Positions 36,581 through 45,588 of a stretch of 64,000 bases of DNA are shown piece by piece. A model generated the notes under the pieces. It was not told where the DNA came from. It worked only from the letters and a program-made list of their open reading frames with translations, and made no database searches. Position numbers and translations under genes: made by a program. This stretch comes from an uncultured Flavobacteriaceae bacterium (lineage in GTDB: Bacteria; Bacteroidota; Bacteroidia; Flavobacteriales; Flavobacteriaceae): NCBI GenBank assembly GCA_947494715.1, contig CANLWG010000007.1, positions 186,001-250,000 on the forward strand, in the 5' to 3' direction. Each line of letters begins with the position of its first letter. The stretch's first letter is position 1.

Positions 36581-37861
36581 TCAAAAGATTTTTTCCATCT
36601 TCGCCCTAATCTCCTCCAAACACAAATTCCCCAGACTACCCTCATGGGAATGTGAAATGTCCCGCTTGGGCTTGAAGTTTCCCGATTCAATTTCCTGCCC
36701 CATCTTTTTGTAAGCATCACGAAAAGGCATTCCGTCCTGTACCAGTTCATTCAGGGTGTCCACACTAAAGAGATAATCATATCTGGGGTCTTCCAGAATA
36801 TGTGTATTGACCTTGATTTCCTTTAGGCTAAATGTCAATATCTCAAGGCAGGCCTTCATATCCTGTAAGGCCGGAACAATGATTTCTTTGACCAATTGCA
36901 GGTCCCTATGATACCCGCTAGGCAAATTATTGATTAGTAGGGTAAGTTGATTGGGTACTGCTTGGATTTTGTTGCATTTGGCCCGTACCAACTCAAACAC
37001 ATCCGGATTTTTCTTGTGTGGCATAATGCTACTTCCCGTCGTCAATTCATCCGGAAAGGAAATGAAGTCAAAATTTTGGCTCATGTACAGGCAAATATCC
37101 ATTGCCAATTTTGATAGGGTAGCAGCAATGCTCGCCATACCAAAAGCCGTAGCTTTTTCTACTTTTCCCCGGCCCATTTGGGCAGCCACCACATTGTACT
37201 TCAAGGTTTCAAAACCCATTTCTTCTGTTGTAAAACTTCGATCTACGGGAAAAGAACTACCATAGCCCGCAGCACTCCCTAACGGGTTCTGGTCGGCTAC
37301 TTTATAAGCGGCCTCAACAAAAAACATATCATCGACTAGTGTTTCCGCATAGGCCGAAAACCAAAGTCCAAAGGAAGAAGGCATGGCAATCTGCAAATGG
37401 GTATAGCCGGGTAACAAAACCTCTTTGTGTTTTTCGGCCAGGTTGAGTAAAAGGTCAAATAAAGCCTTAGTTTGACTTTTAATTGTGGTAAGCTCATCCT
37501 TCAGGTAGAGATGCATGGCTACCAGGACCTGATCGTTTCGTGATCGTGCGGTATGAATTTTTTTTCCGGTATCCCCCAGTTTTTCGGTAAGTAAAAATTC
37601 AATTTTGGAATGCATATCCTCAAAGGAATCCTCAATCGTAAAAGAACCCTCCTCAATGGTTTTTGCAATGACATTTAGTTCATTGATCAGTGCCTCCGTT
37701 TCCGCAACGGTCAGTAGCCCTATTTTTCCCAGCATCTTGGCATGGGCCTTGGAGGCGATGACATCGTATTTTGCCAGTACCAGATCCAATTCCCGATCAT
37801 TGCCTACGGTAAATTGATCTATTTTCTTATCGGTACTAAAGCCTTTGTCCCAGAGTTTCAT
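36581..37861 (-). CDS. argH: Argininosuccinate lyase
   Basis: 426 residues. It carries the fumarase/aspartase-superfamily signature GSSIMPHKKNPD with the catalytic Ser in its flexible loop, the N-terminal KLWDKGFSTDK and the DMHSKIEFLLTEKLGDTGKKIHTARSRNDQ block with the substrate-binding His-Thr-Ala-Arg-Ser-Arg-Asn-Asp-Gln run. It splits argininosuccinate into arginine and fumarate, the last step of the pathway. Last gene of the minus-strand arg/pro operon, 83 bp after argE, in a spacer that contains AT-rich inverted repeats. Confidence 0.96.
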   Translation of the reverse strand: MKLWDKGFSTDKKIDQFTVGNDRELDLVLAKYDVIASKAHAKMLGKIGLLTVAETEALINELNVIAKTIEEGSFTIEDSFEDMHSKIEFLLTEKLGDTGKKIHTARSRNDQVLVAMHLYLKDELTTIKSQTKALFDLLLNLAEKHKEVLLPGYTHLQIAMPSSFGLWFSAYAETLVDDMFFVEAAYKVADQNPLGSAAGYGSSFPVDRSFTTEEMGFETLKYNVVAAQMGRGKVEKATAFGMASIAATLSKLAMDICLYMSQNFDFISFPDELTTGSSIMPHKKNPDVFELVRAKCNKIQAVPNQLTLLINNLPSGYHRDLQLVKEIIVPALQDMKACLEILTFSLKEIKVNTHILEDPRYDYLFSVDTLNELVQDGMPFRDAYKKMGQEIESGNFKPKRDISHSHEGSLGNLCLEEIRAKMEKIF

Positions 37862-37871
37862 ATTTTAAGGT

Positions 37872-37944
37872 GTCAAATTCAAGTTCAAACGTCAAGTTCA
37901 AATACGGTTTTCATAAATTTTGTATTTGATATTTATATTTGAGT
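37872..37944. repeat. AT-rich inverted repeats in the argE-argH spacer
   Basis: TCAAATTCAAGTTCAAACGT and TCAAGTTCAAATA at 37872-37903 face TTTGTATTTGATATTTATAT and TTTGAG at 37919-37943. TCAAAT-type arms can pair with ATTTGA-type arms into a long imperfect hairpin. The argD-proC spacer (44615-44700) has the same two word types in the same order, so the two spacers look related. Confidence 0.5.
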
Positions 37945-39012
37945 TTAGTTTTTTAAAAATCCTTCCAAAATTTGAATATACAAACCAATTCCTTCCTCAA
38001 TTTCACGGACATAAATGAATTCATCCGCCGAGTGGGAACGTGTACTATCACCCGGACCCAATTTCATGGATTGACAGGTCAACGCCGCTTGATCGGACAA
38101 AGTGGGTGAACCATAGGTTTTCCTGCCCAAAGCAATTCCCGATTGTACCAAAGGATGGTTACTATCTATTGACGAGGAATTTAAGCGCAACGATCGAGGC
38201 TTAAGTTCACAGGGAGCTTCTTTTATCAGAATATCCGCGATTTCCTGATTGCTATATGCATCGTTGACCCGAACATCAATGACCAGATTTACATGGCCCG
38301 GAACCACATTGTGCTGGTTGCCGGCATTGATTTGCGTTACGGTCATTTTCGTTTCACCCAAAACATCGGAAACGTTTTTGAAGCTATAATTTTTGAACCA
38401 TTCCAATACCTGGATTGTATTGTAAATTGAATTGTTGTCATTGGGATGGGCGGCATGAGAAGGGGTTCCCAAGACGGATGCGTCAAAAACTACCAAGCCT
38501 TTTTCAGCGATGGCCAAATCCATAAGCGTGGGTTCACCAACAATGGCAACATCGATTTTTGGAAGACTGGGAAGTAAGCCCCGCAAACTATTATCCCCCG
38601 CATTTTCCTCTTCTGCCGAAGCGACCATCAAAAGATTATGGGATAGCCCTTCCATGGAATAAAAATGCGCAAACGTCGCTAGGAGTGAAACCAGTGCTCC
38701 TCCAGCATCATTACTACCCAGTCCGTATAATTTTCCGTTTTCTATGTGGGCCTGGAATGGATCTTTAGTGTAGGCAGAATTTGGTTTCACCGTATCGTGG
38801 TGGGAGTTCAAAAGCAAAGTGGGTTTGGAATGATCCCAATGTTTATTTTTTGCATAAACGTTATTGTTATCACGCTCAAAAGGAATACCATAAGAGGTAA
38901 ACCAAGCTTCCAATGCGGAAGCCGTACCTTCCTCCTCCCCGGAAAAAGATGGAATGGAAATCAATTCCATTAATAATGCTATCGCTTTTTCCGTAAGTTC
39001 GGATATTTCCAT
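37945..39012 (-). CDS. argE: M20-family deacylase of arginine synthesis (N-acetyl/N-succinyl-ornithine or -citrulline)
   Basis: 355 residues from the ATG at 39012, 2 bp after argB; the longer frame from 39114 runs back into argB and is rejected. Zinc-peptidase M20 motifs: LLLNSHHDTVKP, YGLGSNDAGG, ASAEEENAG with the general-base Glu, and a late SHSADEFIYV His. In Bacteroidota the block is removed from N-succinyl-citrulline (after ArgF') and not from ornithine, because the carbamoyltransferase here is the ArgF' type. The substrate is inferred from that context. Confidence 0.88.
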   Translation of the reverse strand: MEISELTEKAIALLMELISIPSFSGEEEGTASALEAWFTSYGIPFERDNNNVYAKNKHWDHSKPTLLLNSHHDTVKPNSAYTKDPFQAHIENGKLYGLGSNDAGGALVSLLATFAHFYSMEGLSHNLLMVASAEEENAGDNSLRGLLPSLPKIDVAIVGEPTLMDLAIAEKGLVVFDASVLGTPSHAAHPNDNNSIYNTIQVLEWFKNYSFKNVSDVLGETKMTVTQINAGNQHNVVPGHVNLVIDVRVNDAYSNQEIADILIKEAPCELKPRSLRLNSSSIDSNHPLVQSGIALGRKTYGSPTLSDQAALTCQSMKLGPGDSTRSHSADEFIYVREIEEGIGLYIQILEGFLKN

Positions 39013-39014
39013 CT

Positions 39015-39794
39015 TTAGAGTGTTAAGGTGGTAAAGAGGTTTGATTCTGAATCGATCATTGAAATATCGCCTATACAGACTTTGTGTACATTTTTTTGAA
39101 GTGCATGAAAACAATTTTCCAGTTTTGGCAACATACCATCGGAAATTACTTTGTTTTCCTGCAACTCCATATAGGTTTTAGAATCGATGGTCTTAATAAC
39201 CGAATTATCATCGGCCATATCCAAAAGTACGCCCTTCTTTTCAAAACAATAATAAAGGGTAGTCTCATAGCTATGGCTCATGCCTATTGAGATTTCCGAG
39301 GCAATGGTATCTGCATTGGTGTTCAACAGTTGTCCCTCGCCGTTATGGGTAAGCGCACAGAAAACGGGAACAAACCCGGAGTCCAGCAGATTTGAAATAG
39401 ACTTGGCATTAACACTGTCCACATCCCCTGCAAAGCCATAATCGATTTCCTTTACAGGTCTTTTATGGGCACGGATTGCATCTGCATCCGCACCACTTAG
39501 TCCAATGGCATTGCAGGCAAGAGCCTGAAGTTGTGCCACAATCGTTTTATTGGTAAGACCTCCATAGACCATGGTAACAACCTCTAGACTTTCCGCATCC
39601 GTGATTCTTCTTCCTCCTTCCATTTTTGGGGCAATCCCCATCTTTTTTAGGATTTGGGTCGCTTTCTTTCCACCACCATGTACCAAGATTTTAGGACCCT
39701 CCATTTTGGCGAACAGGCCTAGAAAACTAGAAAGTTCCGCTCTATTTTCTATTATATTTCCTCCAATTTTTATGACCGCCAGTTTGGATTTCAT
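39015..39794 (-). CDS. argB: N-acyl-glutamate kinase (ArgB)
   Basis: 259 residues of the amino-acid kinase fold: VIKIGGNIIE at the start, VHGGGKKAT, GGRRITDAESLEVVTMVYGG, and LNTNADTIASEI. It phosphorylates the gamma-carboxylate of N-acyl-glutamate. In Bacteroidota with an ArgF' enzyme the acyl group is succinyl, which I infer here too. It sits 14 bp after the SDR gene and 2 bp before argE. Confidence 0.93.
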   Translation of the reverse strand: MKSKLAVIKIGGNIIENRAELSSFLGLFAKMEGPKILVHGGGKKATQILKKMGIAPKMEGGRRITDAESLEVVTMVYGGLTNKTIVAQLQALACNAIGLSGADADAIRAHKRPVKEIDYGFAGDVDSVNAKSISNLLDSGFVPVFCALTHNGEGQLLNTNADTIASEISIGMSHSYETTLYYCFEKKGVLLDMADDNSVIKTIDSKTYMELQENKVISDGMLPKLENCFHALQKNVHKVCIGDISMIDSESNLFTTLTL

Positions 39795-39808
39795 ATTCTC
39801 GATTCAAG

Positions 39809-40558
39809 TTATGTATTTAAAATTCCTCCATCAATGGTCATTGCGCTTCCTGTAATCCAAGAAGAATCCTCGGAAACTAGGAAAAGGGCCAATTTTGAAA
39901 TATCTTCCGGGGTACCCAATCGATTGAGAAGGGTGGTTTTTCCAGCATTTTCCACAGCGGTCTCAGGATTTTCGAAAGCCTTGGCCGAATCCCATAATAA
40001 TGGGGTGTCTACCGGTCCAGGACAAATAGCATTGACTCTAATTTTCGGGCCATATTCAACGGCCATTTGTTTCATTAAGGCCAATGACGCAGCCTTTGAC
40101 GCACAATAGGCCGGATGGTTAGGAAAGCTTTTGAAAGCCGCAATTGAGGAATTGATGAGAATATTGCCCTCTCCTTTCAACAAATGGGGAATGGCATATT
40201 TGGATAGGTAAAAAATAGCGTTAAGATTAGTATCAAACGTTTTTTGCCATTCTGCCGGATCCAGCTCAACAACGCTACCCAAGCCAAGAATTCCCGCATT
40301 GATGGAAAGCACATCCAATTTTCCAAAATTTTCAATGGCACCCTGTACCAATTTTTCATTATATGAAGCCGAGCTGACATCCCCAGGAATAAAGATAGCT
40401 TCTGCCAACTTGGCGGCCAATGCATTCCCTCTTTCAATATTCCGTCCCGAAAGAACGAGCTTCGCCCCTTCTTTGGAAAAAGTTTCGGCAATGGATTTCC
40501 CCATTCCACTTGTGGCCCCGGTAACGATACAGACTTTGTCCTTTAGTTTTTGTGGCAT
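39809..40558 (-). CDS. Short-chain dehydrogenase/reductase inside the arginine operon
   Basis: 249 residues with the classical SDR motifs: VTGATSGMGKSIAE (cofactor), SINAG, the catalytic Ser in NSSIAAF, Tyr and Lys in AYCASKAAS, and PGPVDTPLL after it. The end ITGSAMTIDGG is also typical. It lies between argF' and argB with gaps of 5 and 14 bp, so it is certainly co-transcribed with arginine genes. No SDR step is known in arginine or proline synthesis. It could be a passenger, or could act on a side product. Confidence 0.92.
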   Translation of the reverse strand: MPQKLKDKVCIVTGATSGMGKSIAETFSKEGAKLVLSGRNIERGNALAAKLAEAIFIPGDVSSASYNEKLVQGAIENFGKLDVLSINAGILGLGSVVELDPAEWQKTFDTNLNAIFYLSKYAIPHLLKGEGNILINSSIAAFKSFPNHPAYCASKAASLALMKQMAVEYGPKIRVNAICPGPVDTPLLWDSAKAFENPETAVENAGKTTLLNRLGTPEDISKLALFLVSEDSSWITGSAMTIDGGILNT

Positions 40559-40563
40559 GTTGC

Positions 40564-41508
40564 TTATTCCTTAATTTCCTCCAGAATTTTTTTCAAAACG
40601 ATTTGTGCCGAGTAAGTTCTATTATCCGCCTGTTCTGTAACCAAGGACTGATTACTGTCCAAGACCGCATCTTCTACTACTACATTCCTCCGTACCGGAA
40701 GGCAATGCATAAATTTTGCCTGGCCCAGTTTTTCCTGGGTAATCATCCAATCCGGATCTTGATGTAATACCTGTCCATATTCGGAATAGCTGCTCCAGTT
40801 CTTTACATATACGAAATCGGCATTTTTCAAAGCTTTGTTTTGATCGTATTCTATTTGGATGCCTTTTGTAATGGCTGGATTAAGTTCATAACCCTTGGGA
40901 TGCGTTATGATGAACTCTGCTTGTTGTAATCGCATCATCTCCACAAAGGAATTGGCAACCGCATGGGGTAGGGCCTTGGGATGTGGGGCCCAGGAAAGTA
41001 CAACTTTGGGTTTTGCTTTTTTACTGTGTTCGGCCAAGGTGATTGCATCGGCCAGAGCCTGTAAGGGATGCCCTAGGGAACTTTCCATATTTAGTATAGG
41101 AACGGATGCATATGTTGCAAACCCTTTCAGGACCAATTCCGCTTCGTCCTTTTCCTTTTCCTTTAAACCGGCAAAAGCCCTAATAGCAATTACATCGCAG
41201 TATTGGGATACGACTTGGGCCGCTTCCTTTATGTGCTCGGAAGTACCTTGATCCATTACCGTGCCATCTTGGTATTCCAGTGCCCATCCTTCCTTGCCAA
41301 AATTCATGACCATTACATCCATTCCCAAATTCAAAGCCGCTTTTTGGGTACTTAACCGTGTCCTAAGACTATTATTGAAGAACAACAATCCAATGGTCTT
41401 GTTCCTACCCAAATCTTTGGATTCGAACGGTTTTTTTTTCAAGGCTATTGCTTCGGAAACCCAATCGGCAAGGGAATCAATTGCTGCTATGGAAAGGAAA
41501 TGCTTCAT
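40564..41508 (-). CDS. argF': N-succinylornithine-type carbamoyltransferase (ArgF')
   Basis: 314 residues. The carbamoyl-phosphate motif is SLRTR (47-51) in place of STRTR, as in acetyl/succinyl-ornithine transcarbamylases. The MHCLPVRR motif is present near the C-terminus. In the loop GTSEHIKEA the residue aligned with the Glu that defines acetylornithine specificity in Xanthomonas is Ser90. From recollection, changing that Glu to Ser, Ala, Pro or Val shifts preference to succinylornithine, and the Bacteroides enzyme has Pro there. The gene overlaps proB by one base. Confidence 0.93.
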   Translation of the reverse strand: MKHFLSIAAIDSLADWVSEAIALKKKPFESKDLGRNKTIGLLFFNNSLRTRLSTQKAALNLGMDVMVMNFGKEGWALEYQDGTVMDQGTSEHIKEAAQVVSQYCDVIAIRAFAGLKEKEKDEAELVLKGFATYASVPILNMESSLGHPLQALADAITLAEHSKKAKPKVVLSWAPHPKALPHAVANSFVEMMRLQQAEFIITHPKGYELNPAITKGIQIEYDQNKALKNADFVYVKNWSSYSEYGQVLHQDPDWMITQEKLGQAKFMHCLPVRRNVVVEDAVLDSNQSLVTEQADNRTYSAQIVLKKILEEIKE

Positions 41509-42269
41509 TATTTTATTTTGGTAAAGTTGCTAGTCCCTTTTAGGGAATCCGTTATAAAATTGTCCTTTAATCCGTTTACGATCCAAGTTTCGATACCCGA
41601 ATTCTGTGCGATAGTGGCCGCTTCTATTTTTGAATGCATCCCACCGGTACCATGTGTCGATTTTAACTTACTGATTTCCTGTTTTAAAGCACCGATCCCG
41701 GATACGGAAGATATAGTCTCCGGAGTATCATTTTCCAAGGACACTTTGGTATAGATACCATTAGTGTTGGTGGCGATAATAAGCAGGTCTACCTGAAGTA
41801 ATGCCGCCGTTAAGGCGGCCAATTTATCATTATCACCAAATTGGATCTCGTCTGCGGCTACGGTATCATTTTCATTGATTATCGGGATAAAATTATTGGC
41901 TACCAAAACGTTTATGGTATTTTTGATATTGGCCTTGGCATTCGGGTTTTCAAAATCTGAATACGATAAAAGACATTGGGAGGTGAATAGTCCCAACTCC
42001 CTAAAATTTTCCTGAAAGATTCGCATCAAGTGAGGTTGCCCTATCGCTGCCAAAGCCTGTTTTACATTGATTTCCGCCCCATTGTGTTCCAATTTTACAA
42101 ATTGTTTGGCTGCGGCAATGGCTCCTGAACTCACGATGATAAATTCATAATCATCTTTTAAAGTCGCTATTTGCCTCCCGATATCCTCAATTTTTCCCCG
42201 GGAAATCTGATTCGTTTCCTTGGTTAAGGTATTGGTCCCTATTTTTAATAGGATTCGCTTTTTGCTCAT
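41508..42269 (-). CDS. proB: Glutamate 5-kinase, short form without PUA domain
   Basis: 253 residues of the amino-acid kinase fold: ILLKIGTNTLTK at the start, FIIVSSGAIAAAK, INENDTVAADEIQFGDNDKLAALTA and the GTGGMHSKIEAA segment. The length matches the kinase domain only; the C-terminal PUA domain of the E. coli enzyme is absent. It makes gamma-glutamyl phosphate for ProA, whose gene is 15 bp upstream. The stop overlaps the argF' ATG. Confidence 0.94.
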   Translation of the reverse strand: MSKKRILLKIGTNTLTKETNQISRGKIEDIGRQIATLKDDYEFIIVSSGAIAAAKQFVKLEHNGAEINVKQALAAIGQPHLMRIFQENFRELGLFTSQCLLSYSDFENPNAKANIKNTINVLVANNFIPIINENDTVAADEIQFGDNDKLAALTAALLQVDLLIIATNTNGIYTKVSLENDTPETISSVSGIGALKQEISKLKSTHGTGGMHSKIEAATIAQNSGIETWIVNGLKDNFITDSLKGTSNFTKIK

Positions 42270-42284
42270 AGTCTTCTTTTTGTA

Positions 42285-43481
42285 CTATCGTATTTGTCCA
42301 TTCCCCCTTACATACCATTTGTTGGATACTAAATGTTGTAAGCCAATCGGGCCTCTTTGGTGTAACTTGTCCGTACTAATGGCGAGCTCGCCTCCCAATC
42401 CAAATTGTCCCCCATCCGTAAAACGGGTGGACGCATTGTGATAGACTGCTGCGGAATCCACACTATTCATAAAGACTTCGGCCGCTTCATCGCTTTGGGT
42501 AATAATAGAAGCGGAATGTCCTCCGCTGTAGCGATTTATCTTGATAATTCCTTCTTCGAGATGCTGCACTTCGCCCAGAACTATTTTATAATCAAGAAAC
42601 TCTTCATACCAAATGGACTCGTTCTCAATTTTGGAAACCTCTCCAAAGTGGGCAAGATGATCATCGCCCAGAATTTCTACGCCCCTTTTCTTTAAGGCAG
42701 CTAGCAATTGCTTTGTAAATACCTCCTTGTTGGGAAGTTCAGCGTTGATTAGAACTTTGTCCAAAGCATTGCATGCGGATATTTTTGTGGTCTTGGCATT
42801 AATAATGATGTCCATAGCCATGTCCAGATCCGCATCCTTATGTATATATACAAAATTATTGCCCCTACCACTTACGATTACCGGGCAGGAGGCATGTTGT
42901 TTTACGAATGCGATTAATTTTTCGCCTCCACGAGGAACAATCAAATCTACGTTTTGAATGGGATTTTCCAAAAAGGCCTGCGTCTGGGTTCTGTCAAATT
43001 GTAAATACTCTACCCAATTGGTGTCGGCACCGTTTTGCCTTAGTGCTTTGTGCCATAAATCCACCAAGACCAAGTTACTGTTCAAGGATTCCTTGCCTCC
43101 TTTTAATAAAATCCGATTTCCGGACTTAAAGGCAATTCCCGCCGCCTCGATGGTAACATCCGGACGCGACTCATAAATGATGAGAACAGTCCCAAAAGGC
43201 GCCGTCTTATTACTTACCTGCATACCATTTTCGTGGATAAATTGGAAACGTTCGACGCCTAGAGGGTCTTCGGATTTTTCCAGTTGTTGTAAGGACAACA
43301 ACATTTCCTTTATTTTGGCATCATTTACCTTTAACCGATCGCGCATGGCGATATCCCCATCGGCAAAACTGGCCATATCCTTTGCATTGGCCGAAATGAG
43401 GGTTTCGCTTTCCTGCTTCAGTAAGTCTGCCATGGTCGCCAAAACGGCATTTCGTTTTTCAATATCCAAAATTAAGCTCAT
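42285..43481 (-). CDS. proA: Glutamate-5-semialdehyde dehydrogenase (gamma-glutamyl phosphate reductase)
   Basis: 398 residues of the aldehyde-dehydrogenase superfamily with the catalytic Cys237 in TKISACNALDK, IIYESRPDVTIEAAGIAFKSGN and IVPRGGEKLI. It reduces gamma-glutamyl phosphate to glutamate semialdehyde. Its start overlaps the argD stop by four bases and it is followed 15 bp later by proB. The mixed arg/pro order argD-proA-proB-argF' is characteristic of Flavobacteriia. Confidence 0.96.
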   Translation of the reverse strand: MSLILDIEKRNAVLATMADLLKQESETLISANAKDMASFADGDIAMRDRLKVNDAKIKEMLLSLQQLEKSEDPLGVERFQFIHENGMQVSNKTAPFGTVLIIYESRPDVTIEAAGIAFKSGNRILLKGGKESLNSNLVLVDLWHKALRQNGADTNWVEYLQFDRTQTQAFLENPIQNVDLIVPRGGEKLIAFVKQHASCPVIVSGRGNNFVYIHKDADLDMAMDIIINAKTTKISACNALDKVLINAELPNKEVFTKQLLAALKKRGVEILGDDHLAHFGEVSKIENESIWYEEFLDYKIVLGEVQHLEEGIIKINRYSGGHSASIITQSDEAAEVFMNSVDSAAVYHNASTRFTDGGQFGLGGELAISTDKLHQRGPIGLQHLVSNKWYVRGNGQIR

Positions 43482-44605
43482 ACCAGTTCTGCTTTTAATG
43501 CTTTGAAAAAAATATCCAAATGTTCTTGGGTTACGTTCAGGGCAGGCAGAAACCGAAGTACAAATTTATCCTTTGCGCCTCCTGTAAACATATGTTGATT
43601 AAAAATCAACCGCTTTCTAAGGTCCGCTACTTCAAAATCAAATTCAAGGCCCAACATAAGTCCGTGGCCTTTTACCCGTTTTACTTGCGGTATGGCCTTG
43701 GCTTTTTCTGCAAAATATTTTCCTAGAACGACAGCATTTTCTAGCAAGTCTTCATTTTCCAATACCTCCAGAACGGCCAATGTAGCCGCACAGGCCAAAT
43801 GATTGCCGCCAAATGTGGTGCCCAACATTCCGTAAGAGGCTTTTATGCTCTCATGTATCAATACGCCGGCTACGGGAAACCCATTGCCCATGCCTTTGGC
43901 AATGCTTATGATATCCGGTTGAATACCATGGTGTTGAAACGCAAAGAATTTTCCACTACGTCCAAAACCGGATTGCACTTCATCAGCAATCAATATCGTA
44001 TGATGTTCTTTACAAAGTTGTGCAATAGTTTGATAAAATTGGGTAGAAGGTTCATCCAACCCCCCAACCCCTTGGATGGCTTCAAGAATTACGGCACATA
44101 CATCGCCTTTTTCAATTTCCTTTTTAAAGGCCTCTGTATCCTCGAAAGACAAAAAAGTTACTTTCTGTTGTTGGTTTATCGGGGCATTAATTTTAGGATT
44201 GTCCGTTGCCGCCACAGCCGCGGAGGTCCTACCATGAAAACTATTGGTAAAGGCAATGACCCTGGATTTTCCGGTTTCGAAAGAGGCCATTTTCAACGCA
44301 TTTTCGTTGGCCTCGGCACCAGAGTTACACATAAACAAATTATAATCCGGGCAGCCCGAAAGTTGTCCTAGTTTTTCGGCCAATTCCTCTTGCAATGGAT
44401 TTTTGATGGAATTGCTATAAAACCCGATTTGATCCAATTGATCTTTAAGCCGATTTAGATAATGGGGATGCGAATGCCCAATGGAAATGACAGCATGACC
44501 CCCATAAAAATCCAAATAATCCTGACCCTTATCATCCGTGACTACAATACCATTGGCCGAAACCGGAGTAACATCATATAACGGATATACGTCAAATAAT
44601 TTCAT
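43478..44605 (-). CDS. argD: N-acyl-ornithine aminotransferase (class III)
   Basis: 375 residues; PLP lysine Lys237 in ISIAKGMGNG, Asp208 in LIADEVQSGFGRSG, and the phosphate-cup NSGAEANENALK. Start MKLFDVYPLYDVTPV is typical of the arg-operon enzyme rather than of ornithine-delta-aminotransferase. It transfers an amino group to N-acyl-glutamate semialdehyde; the acyl group is probably succinyl, as for the other enzymes of the operon. It overlaps proA by four bases. Confidence 0.92.
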   Translation of the reverse strand: MKLFDVYPLYDVTPVSANGIVVTDDKGQDYLDFYGGHAVISIGHSHPHYLNRLKDQLDQIGFYSNSIKNPLQEELAEKLGQLSGCPDYNLFMCNSGAEANENALKMASFETGKSRVIAFTNSFHGRTSAAVAATDNPKINAPINQQQKVTFLSFEDTEAFKKEIEKGDVCAVILEAIQGVGGLDEPSTQFYQTIAQLCKEHHTILIADEVQSGFGRSGKFFAFQHHGIQPDIISIAKGMGNGFPVAGVLIHESIKASYGMLGTTFGGNHLACAATLAVLEVLENEDLLENAVVLGKYFAEKAKAIPQVKRVKGHGLMLGLEFDFEVADLRKRLIFNQHMFTGGAKDKFVLRFLPALNVTQEHLDIFFKALKAELV

Positions 44606-44614
44606 ATTATAAAG

Positions 44615-44700
44615 TTCAAATTCAAATTCAAATTCAAACTCAAATTCAGGTTTATAAACGCTTGGTCTAGACTACCTTGGTATTTGATTTTGATATTTGT
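44615..44700. repeat. TTCAAA hexamer array and facing ATTTGA words in the argD-proC spacer
   Basis: 44615-44648 is four TTCAAA units, one CTCAAA and a partial unit. About 35 bp on, TATTTGATTTTGATATTTGT (44681-44700) supplies complementary ATTTGA words. The 129-bp spacer can thus fold into a long, AU-rich, imperfect hairpin within the operon mRNA. The argE-argH spacer has a decayed relative. Confidence 0.6.
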
Positions 44701-44734
44701 GTTTTTTTAGTTTCTGTATTTCGAACTTCTTACT

Positions 44735-45535
44735 TTAAAGTTGCCCTTCCTTGATTCTGCTAATTTTTTCATAAGAGGCTACGATGCCCTGTATCAACGA
44801 GGAACTGAGCCCTTGATGTTCCATTTCATTAAGCCCCTGTATGGTACATCCCTTAGGCGTGGTCACCTTGTCTATTTCCGCTTCTGGGTGGCTTCTTGAG
44901 GCAATCAATAGGCTAGCGGCTCCGTTACACGTATGCATGGCCAGTTCCTGTGCTTCCTTGGCATCGAAACCCAATTGGATGGCTCCTTGAGTGGTAGCCC
45001 TTATCAAACGCATCCAAAAAGCGATACCACTGGCACAAATTACCGTAGCGGCCTGCATTTGTTTTTCAGGAATCTCCAGGGTATGTCCCATACGATTAAA
45101 GATGGCCTTGGCCAAATCGATTCGTTTTTGCCCCATCTCATTACTACAAACACATGTCATGGACTGGCCCACGGAAATCGCCGTATTGGGCATGCTGCGT
45201 ATAATATATTTGTCTTTCCCAATAATGTCTTCCATTTGAGCAATGCCAAAACCTGTGATAGTGGATATGACCACATGGTTTTCAGTTAGAAGGTCTTTAA
45301 TATCCTTTAAAATTCTTTCCAACTGGCTGGGCTGTACCGCTAAGATCAGCACATCCGAGTTTTTAACGGCCTCTCGATTATCGGTCGATATGACCACATT
45401 TCCATACTTTTCATAATCCTTGATTTCTGCAATGTTCCGTTTGGTGAGATACATGGTGGTGGCACCATTGGTGTTTAGTACGCCCTTGGCAATGGACAGT
45501 CCCAAGTTTCCTGCTCCTATAATGGCTATTTTCAT
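44735..45535 (-). CDS. proC: Pyrroline-5-carboxylate reductase
   Basis: 266 residues: Rossmann start IAIIGAGNLGLSIAKG, LILAVQPSQLERIL, the conserved IRSMPNTAISVGQSMT, and the C-terminal TTPKGCTIQGLNEME signature. It reduces pyrroline-5-carboxylate to proline with NAD(P)H. Together with proA and proB it completes proline synthesis inside the arginine operon. Gaps of 53 bp to argC and 129 bp to argD set it slightly apart from its neighbours. Confidence 0.96.
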   Translation of the reverse strand: MKIAIIGAGNLGLSIAKGVLNTNGATTMYLTKRNIAEIKDYEKYGNVVISTDNREAVKNSDVLILAVQPSQLERILKDIKDLLTENHVVISTITGFGIAQMEDIIGKDKYIIRSMPNTAISVGQSMTCVCSNEMGQKRIDLAKAIFNRMGHTLEIPEKQMQAATVICASGIAFWMRLIRATTQGAIQLGFDAKEAQELAMHTCNGAASLLIASRSHPEAEIDKVTTPKGCTIQGLNEMEHQGLSSSLIQGIVASYEKISRIKEGQL

Positions 45536-45588
45536 GCTTTTTGAATTTATTCGTTTAGGTGTTGGTTCAAATTCATCTGAAATAAGGA

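Noticed and set aside
37945-39114. Longer argE start at 39114
   Set aside because: It would overlap argB by 100 bases; the ATG at 39012 lies 2 bp after argB and matches the length of the family.
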